A stretch of 64,000 nucleotides of DNA from UBA932 sp031548545 (GCA_031548545.1 JAVBQY010000015.1:45870-109869), one strand, 5' to 3'. Positions 52,251 through 61,297 are shown, numbered from the stretch's first letter. Program-made: numbers and translations. Notes: a model not told the origin generated them from the letters alone.

Positions 52251-54239
52251 TTAAAGGCCGCGGGCACCGTGATAATTGTCACCCAGGACCTGGAATTCTA
52301 TACGGCGGTTCAGCGCATGACAGTCTTCCTGCTGTTGTTCATCTTTCAGGCTGTTGATGAATTTATCGTCGAGTTTGGTATTGACCCGCAAAAATGGGTA
52401 ACGCCTGGCAATACCGGCATCCGTTATACGGGGTTGGACCTCACCATAACCTACGGCTTCAATACGCCCGGGGTCAATCTCATGATCTACTAAATAATCT
52501 ACCACTGCCTGGGCGCGCTGTTGAGACATGACGTAATTGGACTCCTCGCTGCCGCGGCTATCGGTATGGGCGCGCAATTCTATAATCAGGGTAGGATTAT
52601 CATTCATGATCATCACCAGCGAATCAAGCGCCGTACGGGAATCGTCTGTCAGTGTAGCTTTGGCAAAGTCAAAGAAAATATTCGGGATCTCAATAGGCTT
52701 ATCGGTCGGAACCATCCACAAGGTGTCATGAAGGGTATAGTTCTCCGACCATCCATCCGAACTGAAGCGGGTTTTCTGGTTCAGGTAACCTTTTACGGAA
52801 GCGACGGCCAGGTAGTCGGTAGCGGGATTTACCCGGAATTCCGCGGTGCCGTTTTCCTCGGTCTGACGCCGCAGGGTTGAGCCGTTATTACCCACCAGCC
52901 GCACCTCGGCGCCCGGCAACAGGCGGCCGGTCTTCAGGTCCTTCACTACGGTGCTGAAATAATATTCCACTATTTTTTTCGCACCGGCAAAGGCGTAAAT
53001 ATCATCACTTCCCTTACCGGGCTTACGATTGGAGGAAAAGTAACCACGGTCATTATCACGTTCGAAAATGATAGAAAAATCATCGGCCGGCGAGTTGAGC
53101 GGCTGCCCGGCATTTTCTACAAGCCAGCTGTTATCGGCAGGCGTAGCCTTAAAGATATCCAGGCCGCCGATCCCCGGATGCCCGTCCGAAGAAAAGTACA
53201 GGGTCCCGTTGGCATGGCTGAATGGAAACATTTCATTGCCGGAGGTATTGATCTGGGGACCGAGGTTAATGGGTTCTCCAAAGTTATCCGACTCACCGCC
53301 GCGGGTCACTTTCCAGATATCCATACCGCCATAACCGGCAGGCAGGTCTGAAGCAAAGTAAAGGGTCAGACCGTCTTCGGACAAAGAAGGATGAGCCACC
53401 GTAAGGCTATCGTCGGCCAAAGGGAGTTTTTGCGGTTCGTTCCACTGGTCATCTTTCCGTTCGGATAGGTAGATGGAGCAACCTCTTTTTTCGCGGCTGA
53501 CCTTTCCGCAACGGGTAAAATAAAGCTGGTTGTAAGCGCTGTTGAAGGCAGGTGCGCCATCTTCAAATTTAGTATTCAGCACCTCACTCACCGGCTCTAC
53601 ACGGCCCCATAGTCCGCGACGGTTAATCGCCGAAGAGAAAATATCGCTGGTAGACTCGCCCGTGACATCATATTTCTTAGAAGTTCGGTTGCCCGTTTTA
53701 CGTGCAGAAGTAAAATAGAGAATTTCGTAGTCCCCCGAAGCATAGGCCGGAGCATAGTCACTATACCGCGTATTGAGGGCATCCATCGCCTTAACGGTAT
53801 ATAGTATATCCTGTTTTACACTGTCTTTTGCCTGATCGACGGCAAGCAGCAGGGAGTCTGCAAAAGGGCTGTCCGGTACATATTTTTTATAGAGCAGGAG
53901 TTGCTCTTTAGCTTTGTCCGGCTGTCCGCCGGCCAATAAAACCTGTCCGTAGCGCAGGTAGACTTCCTCATTAGCGGGCGTACGGCGGCGGAACATCAGG
54001 GCATAGGCGGTCTGCGCTTCCTTGTATTTTCCGGAGATACGGTAACATTCGCCCAAGCGGAAACGCACCCTTTCCTGGTCCGCCGGAGCTACCTTGGATT
54101 GCAATTTCCGGTAAGCATCGGCCGCTTTGTAATAGGCCCCTTCTTCAAAGGCCTGGTCAGCCTTGGCAAGTTTGGCCTTGGTACTGCAGGCGCTAAGGAA
54201 AAGCAGCGCCAGGCAAACATATAGCAGTATTTTTTTCAT
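52251..54239 (-). CDS. porE: T9SS component PorE: TPR, beta-propeller, CRD, OmpA lipoprotein
   Basis: A 662-residue lipoprotein (lipobox LSAC, Cys18). Domains in order: TPR repeats at about 20-130, a WD40-like/PD40 beta-propeller at about 150-420 (repeats such as GAPAFNSAYNQLYFTR, HPSLSEDGLTLYFASD, MFPFSHANGTLYFSSDG), a carboxypeptidase regulatory-like domain at about 425-505 and an OmpA peptidoglycan-binding domain from about 530 (IFFDFAKATLTDDSR, SNYVMSQQRAQAVVDYL, GYGEVQP). That order matches PorE of Porphyromonas gingivalis, which ties the T9SS to the cell wall and binds PorP. The purM gene follows after a 34-bp repeat. A -7 box ends 5 bp before the ATG, implying a leaderless mRNA. Confidence 0.92.
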   Translation of the reverse strand: MKKILLYVCLALLFLSACSTKAKLAKADQAFEEGAYYKAADAYRKLQSKVAPADQERVRFRLGECYRISGKYKEAQTAYALMFRRRTPANEEVYLRYGQVLLAGGQPDKAKEQLLLYKKYVPDSPFADSLLLAVDQAKDSVKQDILYTVKAMDALNTRYSDYAPAYASGDYEILYFTSARKTGNRTSKKYDVTGESTSDIFSSAINRRGLWGRVEPVSEVLNTKFEDGAPAFNSAYNQLYFTRCGKVSREKRGCSIYLSERKDDQWNEPQKLPLADDSLTVAHPSLSEDGLTLYFASDLPAGYGGMDIWKVTRGGESDNFGEPINLGPQINTSGNEMFPFSHANGTLYFSSDGHPGIGGLDIFKATPADNSWLVENAGQPLNSPADDFSIIFERDNDRGYFSSNRKPGKGSDDIYAFAGAKKIVEYYFSTVVKDLKTGRLLPGAEVRLVGNNGSTLRRQTEENGTAEFRVNPATDYLAVASVKGYLNQKTRFSSDGWSENYTLHDTLWMVPTDKPIEIPNIFFDFAKATLTDDSRTALDSLVMIMNDNPTLIIELRAHTDSRGSEESNYVMSQQRAQAVVDYLVDHEIDPGRIEAVGYGEVQPRITDAGIARRYPFLRVNTKLDDKFINSLKDEQQQEDCHALNRRIEFQVLGDNYHGARGL

Positions 54240-54244
54240 TCCTG

Positions 54245-54252
54245 CAAAGGTA
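54245..54252 (-). promoter_or_regulatory. -7 box TACCTTTG at porE
   Basis: TACCTTTG ends 5 bp before the porE ATG, so the transcript should begin at or next to the start codon. Confidence 0.6.
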
Positions 54253-54301
54253 CAAAAAATAGTATCAAGTAAAAAGACGGGGAGTAAGTATTAAGGAAAA
54301 G

Positions 54302-56494
54302 CTACCTTAAAAATAACAGTTCCCGGTACTTGGGCAGGGGCCAGAGTTCATCATCAACGATCATTTCGAGGTGGTCTATACTATCACGTATACTTTGCAT
54401 ATAGGGCAGCACCAGCTTTGAGTAGTCTGCCGCACGTTGGTCCAGATTATCTATAGCATTGGCTTTCTTTCTCTCTTCCGTCATGGCTGTCACCTGGTTA
54501 CGAATATCAATAATATAACCGGAAATCACCCGGAGGGAATCCACCTGAGGTCCTGTAAGTGTATCATATTCAGCCGCGGTATAGAGTTCTTTCAGCCCGC
54601 GCAGGTTCTCAATCAGTAGATTCTGATAACGGATGGCCGTAGGCACGATATGGTTGATGGCCAAATCTCCCAGCACCCGCGATTCGATCTGCAGTTTCTT
54701 GATAAAGATTTCATTCAGGATTTCATGCCGGGCCTCCACTTCTTTGGCGGTGAATACGCCCATTTCTTCAAACAATGCACGGGATGATTCTTCCAACAGC
54801 GCATCGAAGGCCGAAGGAACATCTTTGACACCGCGCAACCCGCGCGCTGCGGCTTCTTTTATCCACTCGGCCGAATAGCCGTTACCTTCAAAACGGATCG
54901 CCTTGGAAGTCTTGATCAGCGTGCGTAGTACATGAAAAATCGCCTCGTCTTTTTTCAGGCCGGTAGCGATCAATTTGTCTACCTCCACGGCAAAGCGTTT
55001 TAACTGGCGGGCCACCGCCGTATTCAGGATCAGCATGGGCCAGGCGCAATTGGCCGAAGAGCCGACAGCCCTGAATTCAAAACGGTTACCTGTAAATGCA
55101 AAGGGTGAGGTGCGGTTACGGTCCGTATTATCCGGCAAAATTTCCGGAATCTTGCCCACCACATCCAACTTCAGGGTTGCCTTTTCGTCGGGCGTCATCT
55201 TCTTGTCGGTCACACGCTCCTCCAATTCGTCAAGTACGCCGCTCAGGGTTTTACCAAGGAAGATGGACATCACGGCAGGCGGCGCCTCACCCGCCCCCAG
55301 GCGATGGGAGTTATTCAGGGAGGCGATGGATGACATCAACAGGTGATGGTGCTCATATACCGCATGGATGGTATTGATAAAGAAGGTGAGGAACTGCAGG
55401 TTGTTGCGCGGGGTCTTGCCGGGACTCAGCAGGTTAACCCCGGTATTGGTACTCAAAGCCCAGTTGCAGTGTTTACCGGAACCATTGACGCCGTCAAAGG
55501 GTTTCTCGTGAAAGATCACCTTTAATTTATGTTTCTTGGCAATACGCCGCATCAAGATCAGCATCATCTGGTTATGATCAATCGCCAGGTTGGCCTCTTC
55601 AAACACGGGAGCGAATTCGAACTGATTGGGCGCCACCTCATTGTGACGCGTTTTCAGCGGAACGCCCAATTTATAGGCCTCCACCTCGAAGTCTTTCATA
55701 AAGGCCATCACACGCGAGGGAATGGCGCCGAAATAGTGGTCTTCGAGTTGCTGGTTTTTAGCCGCACTATGCCCCATAAGGGTCCGGTTAGTCTGCATCA
55801 GGTCGGGCCGGGCGCGGAACAAGGCATCATCTATCACAAAGTACTCTTGCTCAATACCCAGGGTAGCATGCACCCGGTTAACCTCCTTGTCAAAATACTG
55901 ACAAACCTGTACGGCCGCCTTTTCCAATTCCTGTAAGGATTTGAGGTGCGGTGTTTTAAAATCCAAGGATTCACCGGTATAGGCGACAAATATAGAAGGT
56001 ATACATAAGGTATCTTCGATCACAAAGGCGGGAGAAGAGGGATCCCAGGCCGAATATCCCCTGGCTTCAAAGGTATTGCGCAGACCGCCGCTGGGAAAAC
56101 TCGACGCGTCGGGTTCCTGCTGGATTAACAATTCTCCGCGGAAATTTTCAAAGGCTCCGCCGGCTTTCGAGGGTTCAATGAAGGCTTCGTGTTTTTCGGC
56201 CGTAGCATCGGTCAGGGGATGGAACCAGTGGGTATAATGCGTGGCGCCACGTTCCAGGGCCCAGGTTTTCATACCGGCGGCAATTTGATCGGACATCTTA
56301 CGGTCTATCTTTTTACCCTCTTCTACAGCGGCACGCACAGATTCAAAAGCATCTGCCGAAAGATACTTTTTCATTTTCTCGCGATCAAATACATTGATGG
56401 CAAAGGAATCGGACAGCCGGCTGTCAATCGGGTAAAAACGTTCCGCCCGGCGGGTGGCAAACTCTTTCAGGGCCTGGAGTCGAAAAGCGCTCAT
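54302..56494 (-). CDS. glnN: type III glutamine synthetase
   Basis: A 730-residue enzyme that makes glutamine from glutamate, ammonia and ATP. It is of the GSIII class (about 730 residues, against about 470 for GSI). Diagnostic parts: FAINVFDREKMKKYLS, MKTWALERGATHYTHWFHPLTDATAEKHEAF, GLRNTFEARGYSAWDPSSPAF, GIEQEYFVIDDALF, KTRHNEVAPNQFEFAPVFEEAN, HEKPFDGVNGSGKHCNWAL and GSSANCAWPMLILN. I choose ATG 56494 (MSAFRLQALKEF) because the -7 box at 56534-56541 overlaps the upstream Met codon at 56536. The upstream extension of 14 residues is therefore unlikely to be translated. Confidence 0.95.
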   Translation of the reverse strand: MSAFRLQALKEFATRRAERFYPIDSRLSDSFAINVFDREKMKKYLSADAFESVRAAVEEGKKIDRKMSDQIAAGMKTWALERGATHYTHWFHPLTDATAEKHEAFIEPSKAGGAFENFRGELLIQQEPDASSFPSGGLRNTFEARGYSAWDPSSPAFVIEDTLCIPSIFVAYTGESLDFKTPHLKSLQELEKAAVQVCQYFDKEVNRVHATLGIEQEYFVIDDALFRARPDLMQTNRTLMGHSAAKNQQLEDHYFGAIPSRVMAFMKDFEVEAYKLGVPLKTRHNEVAPNQFEFAPVFEEANLAIDHNQMMLILMRRIAKKHKLKVIFHEKPFDGVNGSGKHCNWALSTNTGVNLLSPGKTPRNNLQFLTFFINTIHAVYEHHHLLMSSIASLNNSHRLGAGEAPPAVMSIFLGKTLSGVLDELEERVTDKKMTPDEKATLKLDVVGKIPEILPDNTDRNRTSPFAFTGNRFEFRAVGSSANCAWPMLILNTAVARQLKRFAVEVDKLIATGLKKDEAIFHVLRTLIKTSKAIRFEGNGYSAEWIKEAAARGLRGVKDVPSAFDALLEESSRALFEEMGVFTAKEVEARHEILNEIFIKKLQIESRVLGDLAINHIVPTAIRYQNLLIENLRGLKELYTAAEYDTLTGPQVDSLRVISGYIIDIRNQVTAMTEERKKANAIDNLDQRAADYSKLVLPYMQSIRDSIDHLEMIVDDELWPLPKYRELLFLR

Positions 56495-56533
56495 TTTTTC
56501 AGAAGTGTTAGTTATTTTTTTGGGGGTCCGCTG

Positions 56534-56541
56534 CAAAAATA
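56534..56541 (-). promoter_or_regulatory. -7 box TATTTTTG for glnN
   Basis: Minus-strand TATTTTTG, followed by CAG, 39 bp before the ATG at 56494. It fixes the start choice. Confidence 0.6.
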
Positions 56542-56608
56542 ACTATTTTTCCGACGCCATATCCTATTTTTATCAATAAGTTTATATAAAATTTATATTT
56601 CCTGAAAT

Positions 56609-57886
56609 TTAAAGTCCGGCGACTTGAATAACCGCCACTCCCCCGGAGGGCTCCCAGGAACGGCTACAGGTCCCATCATGCGCCTTACGGGTATAAGTAG
56701 CATTGTACGAAACACTTTTAGGACTATAAGCTGCACCTGTGGCTCCGGGAATCGCCCGGCCGTTGATGTACCATTGGTACACAATCTCACCGTCACCGCC
56801 GCCGGCCGGAATCTGGTTCTTAATTGGCGAAGGATCAACGCCTGCGGCAACACTTTCGTTGCAAGGGATAATGCTACCGGGCGTAAAATCATTATAACGT
56901 TTGATTTCCACCCCGCTTCCCATAAGGGTTTCACAATACCTGGAGGTGCGCACGCTCTTTGCCGTATAAACGCCTTCTTTATAATAGCCGGGGAATGTAA
57001 TACGCCCCCCCTTACCGGGCAGAAAACCACTGACGGCCACACCATCTTTATATAAACGATAGGAGATATTCATTTCCGAACCGGACAAACTAAAGACCAC
57101 CCCCTGTTCATCATCCTTGCAAAGCCCCTTGGCCGAAGCGAGAAGAGCTTGTACGGCAGGGCGTTCACAAGGCGTTATATCGGAAGCTGCCGGCGCTACC
57201 TCTGCCACGACTTTTACCTGCTCCGGTTGCTTTACCGGTTCAGGCTGCTTCGCAGGCACCTCCGGTTGCTTTGTGGCTTCAGGTTGCTTTACGGATTCCG
57301 GCTGCTTAGCAGGTTCCGGCTGTTTTGTGGACTCAGGTTGCTTTGCGGGTTCCGGCTGTTGTTTCGTCACCTCTGTTTTTTTTACAGACTCCGGCTGCGA
57401 TACAAGCACCGGCTTTTTCCCCGTTTTGGCGGCAACAGTAAGGGTTGCAGGAGCCGGCGCCGGGTTTACAAGCTCAGCAGGCTGATTTACGGCCAGAGAG
57501 TCTTCAGCCATTATACCATCGCATAGCATGGCCTCCTGTCTCAACAAGAGTTCGGCCTTGTGATTACAGGAATAAAAAACGATTTTCACTTCCCGGCTAT
57601 CCGGAAGGGTATTGGCGGACAAAGAAAATTTCAACATTGACACACCTTGACCGCCCGTGTAGGGGCTTATCTTACACCAGCTGTCATCCGGTTCTGCCAC
57701 TGCCACCCAGTCCGCATTGGTTTCTACCCTGACACAGCCATCCAAGGCCGCAGCGCCGACGCTCAATGAGGAAATATTAATTTTCAGGGCATCCTCCCTG
57801 AGACGAACAAACAGATAGGTGAGCAACAAGATAAGGAGTGCAAACAGGAGAGAAACGCCTATCCAAACGTAATGCTTCATTTTCAT
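56609..57886 (-). CDS. membrane-anchored BACON/Ig-like protein with KQPEP linker
   Basis: A 425-residue protein of unknown function. ATG 57886 or 57880 is the likely start, since a -7 box lies directly upstream. An N-terminal membrane segment (about WIGVSLLFALLILLLTYLFV) is not followed by a lipobox. Next comes a BACON-like domain (VRVETNADWVAVAEPDDSWCKISP) and a linker of about 60 residues with repeats KQPEPAKQPES. The C-terminal half has cysteine-containing Ig-like modules: one ends EIVYQWYINGRAIPGATGAAYSP with TYTRKAHDGTCS, closely like modules in the gene at 62449. Such modules occur in secreted Bacteroidota proteins. The gene lies downstream of mqnD on the same strand. Confidence 0.72.
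   Translation of the reverse strand: MKMKHYVWIGVSLLFALLILLLTYLFVRLREDALKINISSLSVGAAALDGCVRVETNADWVAVAEPDDSWCKISPYTGGQGVSMLKFSLSANTLPDSREVKIVFYSCNHKAELLLRQEAMLCDGIMAEDSLAVNQPAELVNPAPAPATLTVAAKTGKKPVLVSQPESVKKTEVTKQQPEPAKQPESTKQPEPAKQPESVKQPEATKQPEVPAKQPEPVKQPEQVKVVAEVAPAASDITPCERPAVQALLASAKGLCKDDEQGVVFSLSGSEMNISYRLYKDGVAVSGFLPGKGGRITFPGYYKEGVYTAKSVRTSRYCETLMGSGVEIKRYNDFTPGSIIPCNESVAAGVDPSPIKNQIPAGGGDGEIVYQWYINGRAIPGATGAAYSPKSVSYNATYTRKAHDGTCSRSWEPSGGVAVIQVAGL
57212..57368 (-). repeat. tandem repeats encoding the KQPEP linker
   Basis: Imperfect 24-27-bp units of the GTAAAGCAACCTGAA type (minus strand) encode about seven VKQPE/AKQPE/TKQPE motifs. A Pro-rich, probably extended periplasmic spacer. 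Confidence 0.75.
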
Positions 57887-57891
57887 ACAGG

Positions 57892-57899
57892 CAAACTTA
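57892..57899 (-). promoter_or_regulatory. -7 box TAAGTTTG for BACON/Ig-like gene
   Basis: Minus-strand TAAGTTTG ends 5 bp before ATG 57886. It implies translation starts at 57886 or 57880 with little leader. Confidence 0.5.
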
Positions 57900-57954
57900 T
57901 AGGTTATTGGAAGCAAAAGTAAGGCAAGTCTTGCGCGCTGCAAGATTTGGAGTC

Positions 57955-58758
57955 TTAATTTTTGTTGTTTTTTAACCTTTTCAAGAAGTAGTCTACCGCC
58001 CGGCGCCCGGCTTCACCCAGGTCTACAGAGAAATCATTAACATATAAAGCTATATGACTGCGTATTACCGCCTCGTCCATTTCCCGGGCATGGGTCCGGA
58101 CAAAAGCTGCCCCGGCTTCCGGCTGCAACCGGGCATATAGCACACTCTCGCGCAACAAGCGAGCCAGACTGAGGCGCACCTCCTCCGGAAGCGTGCGGCG
58201 GACGGCAATTCCGCCCAAGGGAATGGCCATGCCGGTGTGCTGTTCCCACAACGCCCCCAGGTCGGCGATCAGATGCAATCCCTTTTGTGCATAGGTGAAG
58301 CGCCCCTCATGGATCAGCACGCCCGCATCTACCTCACCGCGCAGCACGGCGCCTTCAATGTCCGAAAAAACATATTCCCGCCTGTCTTGCAGTTGGGGAT
58401 AAGCGGCCTGTAACAACGCCACAGCCGTAGTATAGCGGCCGGGAATGGCAACCCGCAAATCCGGAGACAGGTTATCACCCAGCGGCTCGCGGCTTACCAA
58501 CAAGGGCCCGTTCCCAAAACCCAGGGCGCTGCCGGCAGGCAGTAACTCGTAGCGGTCTTCTACATAAGCATAGGCGTGGTAGCTCAGTTTGGTGATATCA
58601 TACTCCCCACGCATGGCGGCATGGTTCAGCGTCTCCACATCGGCAATGTGTACGTCAAAGTCCAGGCCGCAGGTGTCTATCCGGTGGTGCACCAGGGCGT
58701 CAAACATGAAAGTATCATTGGGACAGGGAGAAAATGCCAGGGATAAAGCGGTTTGCAT
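57955..58758 (-). CDS. mqnD: 1,4-dihydroxy-6-naphthoate synthase
   Basis: A 267-residue enzyme of the futalosine (alternative) menaquinone pathway that converts cyclic dehypoxanthine futalosine to 1,4-dihydroxy-6-naphthoate. It has the MqnD pattern: LSLAFSPCPNDTFMFDALVH, TLNHAAMRGEYDITKLSYHAY, YELLPAGSALGFGNGPLLVS, and GEVDAGVLIHEGRFTYAQKGL, then DLGALWEQHTGMAIPLGGIAVRR. Length normal. It follows mutS2 by 43 bp. No other mqn genes are visible here. The organism presumably uses this pathway instead of classical Men enzymes. Confidence 0.93.
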   Translation of the reverse strand: MQTALSLAFSPCPNDTFMFDALVHHRIDTCGLDFDVHIADVETLNHAAMRGEYDITKLSYHAYAYVEDRYELLPAGSALGFGNGPLLVSREPLGDNLSPDLRVAIPGRYTTAVALLQAAYPQLQDRREYVFSDIEGAVLRGEVDAGVLIHEGRFTYAQKGLHLIADLGALWEQHTGMAIPLGGIAVRRTLPEEVRLSLARLLRESVLYARLQPEAGAAFVRTHAREMDEAVIRSHIALYVNDFSVDLGEAGRRAVDYFLKRLKNNKN

Positions 58759-58801
58759 GCTTAAATTTTTAAATCATTAGATAGTTGAACCGGACTTGCC
58801 A

Positions 58802-61297
58802 TCACTCAAACTTAACCACCGTGATGCCGGCGCCGCCGAACTCCACGTGCTCGTCTTCAATGGAGCGAATGCCGCCGATAGTACGCAGTATTTTGCGGAG
58901 CTCTTCTTTCAGGGCGCCGGTACCTTTGCCATGCAGGATTTTCACCTCGCCACAGCCCACCATCATCGCTTCATCAATAAAGTGGTTTACGTTGTCTATC
59001 GCCTCTTCTACCCGCTGGCCCCGTACATCAATAGCGGGTTTAAAATTCAGTTTGCGTTCCGAGATATTTACCGCGCTGCTGCTACGCAGCACTGTCGCCG
59101 GACGGGTCTGCTTGCGGTATTCGTTGGCCGAGATACGCTCCAGGCGCTCCGGTGCCACCTGCATGATAATATTACCAAAAGCCACGCTCATTTTTTTTGC
59201 CGTAAGGCTAAGGATCTCCCCTGCCCCATCCTGCCCTTTCATCTTCACTTTATCACCCACGGCCAGCGGCCTTTCCACTGCCGCCACCGGTACGGCCGCT
59301 TCCACGCCGGCCTGTTGCCCGCGTTCCGCTTTTTTCTGCGCCCGCCGCTCCTGCCGCTCTTTCAGCTGTTCAATCTTACGGGCTATTTTCTGATCAATGG
59401 CGGCCTGCTCTTCTTCCTGCAGTTGTTTTTTCAACCCTTCCACCTGGGCGCGGGCCGCTTTGGTCTTTTCTTTTTCGGCCTGCGCTTCTTTGATCTCAAA
59501 GATAGTACGTTCAATCCGTTTGTTCGCCTCTTCAAGCAGGCGCCGGGCCTCCTCTTTAGCCTCTTTGATAATGCTCTTACGCAGGTGCTGTATCTCGGTC
59601 AGTTCACCCTCATATTTGGTGGTAATATCTTCAAGATGTTTGTCGGTTTGGCGGATACGGCTGCGTTTTTCTTCCCAGTAACGTTTGTTCCGGGCAATAT
59701 CGCGCAGGTTGCGCTCAATGTTTACATATTGGTCACCCGCCTTGCTTTCAGCCAGTTTTACCACCTCTTCGGGCAGGCCTATTTTGCGCGCCAACTCAAA
59801 GGCGAAGGAGTTACCCGGCGTACCGGTCTCGAGGCGGAACAAAGGCTGTATTTTCTGTACGTCAAACAGCATGGCACCGTTCATAATGCCCTGGTTAGTG
59901 GTGGCAAAATATTTCAGGTTGGTATAGTGGGTGGTAATCACCCCGAAGGTATGGCGCTCCACCAATTGTGTAAGCACCGCTTCGGCAATGGCGCCGCCGG
60001 CCGCCGGTTCGGTGCCCGTACCGAACTCATCAATAAGGACGAGGGTATGGGCCGTGGCGTTGCGCAAAAAATTCTTCATGTTAAGCAGGTGAGAACTATA
60101 GGTACTCAGGTCATTCTCAAGAGACTGCTCATCACCTATATCTATAAAAATATCATTAAATACGCCCAGCTCCGAATTTTCGGAAGCCGGTACCAGGAAG
60201 CCGCACTGGAACATATATTGCAACAAGCCCACGGTCTTCAGGCAGACAGATTTTCCGCCGGCATTAGGCCCGGATATCAGGAGGATATGTTTTTCATTGT
60301 CAAGATGCAGGTTCAGGGGTACAATCGCCTTCCCCTCCTTTTTCAGGGCCTGTTCCAACAAGGGATGACGCGCATCGTACAAGGAAATCAGCGGACCGGC
60401 GTTCACCAGGGGTTTCACCGCCGCCATGTTTACCGCCAGCCGCGCTTTGGCCCGGATAAAATCCATCTCGCCTAAAAAATCGGCAGCCGCCTTGACATCC
60501 TCCAGATAAGGACGTAAAAAATCGGCAAAGGCTTTCAGGATTTTAATAATTTCCCGCTGCTCGGCATAATGGAGTTCTTTGATCTCGTTGTTCATCTCCA
60601 CCACTTCCATGGGTTCGATAAACACCGTTTTCCCCGTAGCGCTCTCATCATAGACCAGGCCCTTGAGTTTGCGTTTGTTCATAGCGGCTACCGGAATCAC
60701 AGCCCGGCCCTCACGCAAGACAATCTCCGAATCGGCCTCCGCCAGGCCTTCGGCCTGCGCACTCTTCAGGATAGCCATCATGCGGCGCGCCACCTGGCTC
60801 TGTTTCTCGTGAATGGAGCGGCGCAAGTGCTGCAGCTCAGGCGAAGCGTTATCCCGCACCACACCGTGCCTGTTGATGATCGTGTCTATCCGCTGCGATA
60901 CGGCAGGATAAACCACCACTCCGGAGGCCAGGGCCTTCAATGCCGGATAGAGTTCATCACTGCAACGCTTGAAGAAAGAGGTAATGCCCCCCACCGTATC
61001 CAGGGCCTGTTTCAAGACCAGCATCTCGTGCACTTCTATATAGGTACCCTCAATGTGCAGTTTTTTCAGGAAACCCGCCGCATCTACATAGGTAGTGTCC
61101 GGATATCCCTCTTCTATCAACAAGATGGTACGCATCTCCTGGGCCTGGGCCAGGAGATTTTCAATTTCCGAAGCCGATGTGTAAAAAGGCGTCTCCCCGG
61201 CTCTGGTACGGCCCACAATGGTGGTACAATATTCCGCAACCCGTTCACGGATACGGTCAAAGCCTATCTTTTGTTCAAAATTAGACGGATAAATCAT
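58802..61297 (-). CDS. mutS2: MutS2 family ATPase/endonuclease
   Basis: An 831-residue protein of the MutS2 family. It has the MutS core with Walker A ISGPNAGGKS at 341-350 and LVLIDEFGTGTEPAAGG as Walker B, a long coiled-coil region (about 520-640), and a C-terminal Smr endonuclease domain with DVRGQRVEEAIDNVNHFID and KILHGKGTGALKEEL. It lacks the mismatch-recognition domain. MutS2 acts against recombination intermediates or rescues stalled ribosomes, depending on species. mqnD follows. A degenerate -7 box (TATCTTCG) lies directly in front of the ATG. Confidence 0.96.
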   Translation of the reverse strand: MIYPSNFEQKIGFDRIRERVAEYCTTIVGRTRAGETPFYTSASEIENLLAQAQEMRTILLIEEGYPDTTYVDAAGFLKKLHIEGTYIEVHEMLVLKQALDTVGGITSFFKRCSDELYPALKALASGVVVYPAVSQRIDTIINRHGVVRDNASPELQHLRRSIHEKQSQVARRMMAILKSAQAEGLAEADSEIVLREGRAVIPVAAMNKRKLKGLVYDESATGKTVFIEPMEVVEMNNEIKELHYAEQREIIKILKAFADFLRPYLEDVKAAADFLGEMDFIRAKARLAVNMAAVKPLVNAGPLISLYDARHPLLEQALKKEGKAIVPLNLHLDNEKHILLISGPNAGGKSVCLKTVGLLQYMFQCGFLVPASENSELGVFNDIFIDIGDEQSLENDLSTYSSHLLNMKNFLRNATAHTLVLIDEFGTGTEPAAGGAIAEAVLTQLVERHTFGVITTHYTNLKYFATTNQGIMNGAMLFDVQKIQPLFRLETGTPGNSFAFELARKIGLPEEVVKLAESKAGDQYVNIERNLRDIARNKRYWEEKRSRIRQTDKHLEDITTKYEGELTEIQHLRKSIIKEAKEEARRLLEEANKRIERTIFEIKEAQAEKEKTKAARAQVEGLKKQLQEEEQAAIDQKIARKIEQLKERQERRAQKKAERGQQAGVEAAVPVAAVERPLAVGDKVKMKGQDGAGEILSLTAKKMSVAFGNIIMQVAPERLERISANEYRKQTRPATVLRSSSAVNISERKLNFKPAIDVRGQRVEEAIDNVNHFIDEAMMVGCGEVKILHGKGTGALKEELRKILRTIGGIRSIEDEHVEFGGAGITVVKFE

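Noticed and set aside
52251..54239. PorE read as a generic OmpA/peptidoglycan-binding protein
   Set aside because: The TPR, beta-propeller, regulatory-like and OmpA domain order is specific enough to prefer PorE.
58796..60475. 559-codon open frame on the plus strand opposite mutS2
   Set aside because: It is antisense to a well-supported MutS2 gene, has no promoter or ribosome binding site, and its translation (many Phe, Gly, Leu without domains) follows from the codon bias of mutS2.
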